DNA of 64,000 nt from positions 2,181,523 through 2,245,522 of the forward strand of contig NC_054570.1 in assembly GCF_017654505.1 (NCBI RefSeq), in the 5' to 3' direction. This stretch comes from Polyodon spathula. Lineage: Eukaryota; Chordata; Actinopteri; Acipenseriformes; Polyodontidae. The position numbers were made by a program, and so were the translations under genes. Position 1 is the stretch's first letter. Every line of letters begins with the position of its first letter. The notes under the pieces were generated by a model that was not told the origin of the DNA, did no database searches, and saw nothing but the letters and a program-made list of their open reading frames with translations. Below, one piece after another: positions 61,277 to 64,000 of this stretch.

Positions 61277-61659
61277 GAGAGTTGTTCTAGCTCTGTTAGG
61301 TTTAATTTTTTTTCTCTTTTTTTGATACCCCAAGTTGTGGTTAATCCTGCATTTACATAGAGATGCGACATAGAAGTAGACATTTCAGCAGTTAGTGGCA
61401 TCTATAAATGTCAATGTTAAAGAGTATGGGAAAGGATGCTTTTGAATTGTTGAAGAGTCCAATAATGATGCAGCTATTTAGTGCTGGAGTCCAAATCTGT
61501 GGGGTTCTGCAATGACTTTCCAAAAGGGAATGACATCTCTTCAGTTATTGGAGCTTCCTGGTTGGATAAGCATTGTGGAATGTCCTACAGTAGCTAAAAC
61601 TTGGAAAGGCTGAGTATTGGTACATATATGCAGTATATTAGCTCAAAGAGCTTACCTGC

Positions 61660-61685
61660 TATATATATATATATATATATATATA
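61660..61685. repeat. AT microsatellite
   Basis: A pure AT run. Confidence 0.9.
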
Positions 61686-61764
61686 CAAAGAACCGAGGAT
61701 GGAAGGTGACCACTTGAAGACCCCAGAGATGTACCCTACTTAGATCAAGCCAGACGGTTGTCAT

Positions 61765-61885
61765 GCTGATGCGCTGGGGAGACCGCACTGGGTTGATTCC
61801 CGGAGCCAGCATCGCAGCCGTTGTGTGTGCTGATGCGCTCGGGAGGCAAAATGAGCTGATCCCTGGAGCCAGCATTACAGCAAGC
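61765..61885. repeat. Tandem duplication with 64-base period
   Basis: Unit 1 starts GCTGATGCGCTGGGGAGACC (61765), unit 2 GCTGATGCGCTCGGGAGGCA (61829). Both continue to a TGATCC/TTCC(C/T)GGAGCCAGCAT(C/T) block. Probably part of a larger dispersed repeat. Confidence 0.7.
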
Positions 61886-62666
61886 AACACCAGGCAGAAG
61901 GATATATACAGCATCAGATGGAAAACAACACAAATGGATGGAGATGCAGATGGATCACATTAGTTTACTGTAAAGCTATGTCTTAGATGGCGCTTATCTT
62001 GGCGAGAGCAGAGTTCAAATCAGCATCAAGTTTAACATCTACTCTCATATAATGGAAATCTTTATATATATCATAGTATATATGAACTTAGTGTTATTTT
62101 GAGTTTGTTATACGTGATTAGAAATAATCTATAAGCATGTTATTAATTACACTATTAACAATTATAGAATATGATTAGAAATACTAGAACTAGTATTAGC
62201 TGCTATGCAGTGGGAGTCTTCCATCCCTACACAAAACACACACACTTGATGTGAATGCTGTTGTTTGCCGGCTTTCCAGCAACTCAGGGTACTGAAAACA
62301 TGCCTGACCTCTTAAGGTTTATCATATAAATCTAAATAAATGTAACATTTAGCAATGAACAGACTGGTTTAACAGAATCTGAGAGCAAGACATTTGTTTG
62401 TTTTATTTTTTTGTCTGCATTACCGGGGAATTTTTAAAAAAACTGTGGTTAGTCAAAGCAATAACATCTTAGTTTCTGTGAAAACAGGGGTTCTTAGTAT
62501 TTAAACTGTGACTTGCACATCTCAAACCACCCCATCACAGGAACACGGTATTTGTCACGTTAGACTAGGTGTGAACATTTTAAGTATGTGTTTTCCCTTT
62601 GGTCCCTGTGGCACTTACAATTCTGAAACAAACAAGAAACATCTTTGACAAGATTAAATGTCTTTT

Positions 62667-62673
62667 CATATTA

Positions 62674-62733
<60 letters not shown>
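62667..62733. repeat. ATT trinucleotide microsatellite
   Basis: About 20 units; flanked by sequence starting AAGGCAGCTTACAGGGTTAC. Confidence 0.93.
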
Positions 62734-62735
<2 letters not shown>

Positions 62736-63573
62736 AGGCAGCTTACAGGGTTACAATGCAAGATTCATATTTAAATACAGTATAGTTTACAGTAAGTGCA
62801 AATAATAATACTAAAATACAGTATGAACTAAGATGCAACAATGGATGTCTACAATGTGCAATAGTGCAAGGACAGTGAAGCAGCTGTGGATCGAGTAACA
62901 TGGTGCTGAGGGCAAGCGAGTCCAGTGTATCAGGGTAGATCAAGAAATCTACAAGTGTGTAATAAGGTTAGAATTAAAGATAGAGATTTTGTTTTTTTAA
63001 GTTTATAGGAAGGCAGTAATACTAAACATTTTAAAAGATGCAAGAAGCAATTTGCAAATCAACATCCTGCCCCTGAAAGGGTCTTTGTGCTGCCGTGTTT
63101 CTCTCTGCTGGTTTACTATCTTCAGATTTGATCTGACTAGGTGCTGGTAATTAAGTAAAGCGATGGTTCAGGCAGTAAGATTAAAATCAAGCTTATTAGG
63201 CGCTCTCATTACTGGAACATTCGTCAGTCACCTGGCAAGTATCTCATTTGTCATCTGATAAACAAAAGAGCTTTAAATCTTACATGAGAGTTTGCCTCCT
63301 TCTCCCCAGCCTGCCTGTTTTTCGGCTTCCTCTAAGGGGGAGACCAGCTTTCCTGCCCCCCTACAGTCAACTAAATTATGGACAGGAGTACCTCGATGGG
63401 CAAGGCCAAAGATGTAATGAAAATATGTCTAACTTAGTATTTGTTGTCTAAGCTTTAATGCATATTGTTCTCTATCACAGGAGTTTTCCTGACAGAAATA
63501 TATTTGATATTTACCATAGAGCTTTGTGCCTGTCAAATCCTGTGGTATTTAAAATAATTAAAAAAAATAATTG

Positions 63574-63854
63574 TACATCTGTGTGGCGAAAGGTTTTGCA
63601 TCAACCTGTAGAATTAACCAATTTCGCTTCATAAAGTCGTATGAAACCTGCTGAATAATGTTACGTTAACTTATTGAATTACACACCGCTTTGTAGTTTA
63701 ACATATACTTAACGAAAAACTGACAGAAATTTAAAAAAAATGTGACATTACGAAGTCTAACATTGAAATACTGTACTACTATTATGGCTTCTGGCAGACT
63801 TTTGCGATCTCGTGTTGTAGTTTCTTTGATAAGATGATACTAAATAAAATATCT

Positions 63855-63928
<74 letters not shown>

Positions 63929-63999
63929 TATATATATAATTTTATATATGTCTCAATCCGAAAATTATAGGTGATGCAAAACTTTTAGCCATAGCTGTA
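63574..63999 (+). mobile_element. Mariner-like MITE, full-length copy
   Basis: Left end TACATCTGTGTGGCGAAAGG, right end AACTTTTAGCCATAGCTGTA, with the complete family interior. An AT microsatellite (about 63857-63938) has grown in the right part. Confidence 0.7.
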
Positions 64000-64000
64000 C

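Overview
This is vertebrate genomic DNA, most likely from a ray-finned fish and probably a non-teleost such as a sturgeon, paddlefish or gar. The reasons are a multi-exon PP2A scaffold gene with vertebrate exon structure, receptor families of the FFAR and FPR/CMKLR1 types, tRNA-derived SINEs with a conserved core, many short inverted-repeat transposons, degenerate Tc1 and Harbinger pieces, and abundant AT, GA and CT microsatellites. The exact species is inference only.

Left part (2.7-28.2 kb): five minus-strand free-fatty-acid-receptor-like loci, each with an uninterrupted coding exon or its remains. The first (2688-3662) is a well-preserved short-chain-fatty-acid-receptor-like gene. Three tandem relatives follow: copy A (10062-11018), copy B (14479-15426) and a broken copy C (21478-22176). 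Their UTRs and intron are duplicated too, and for A and B also a non-coding first exon carrying a small spliced uORF. The fifth (27207-28160) is divergent, FFAR1-like, and has several unusual key residues.

Middle (31.1-41.6 kb): one plus-strand gene, ppp2r1a. All 15 coding exons can be placed and give exactly 589 codons plus stop. Its introns carry several MITEs and a long palindrome.

Right part (42.2-56.9 kb): three minus-strand chemoattractant-receptor-like loci of the FPR/CMKLR1 group. One is a pseudogene next to ppp2r1a (42198-43130) and two are intact (47723-48778 and 55846-56895). The rest, to 64 kb, is repeat-rich and I see no gene in it.

Functionally, the window links two groups of receptors typical of myeloid and gut-mucosal signalling (fatty-acid sensing and leukocyte chemoattraction), all on one strand, around a housekeeping phosphatase scaffold gene. 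In human, FPR1-3 and PPP2R1A are neighbours on chromosome 19q13, and FFAR1-3 lie elsewhere on 19q13, so this arrangement may preserve an ancestral linkage.
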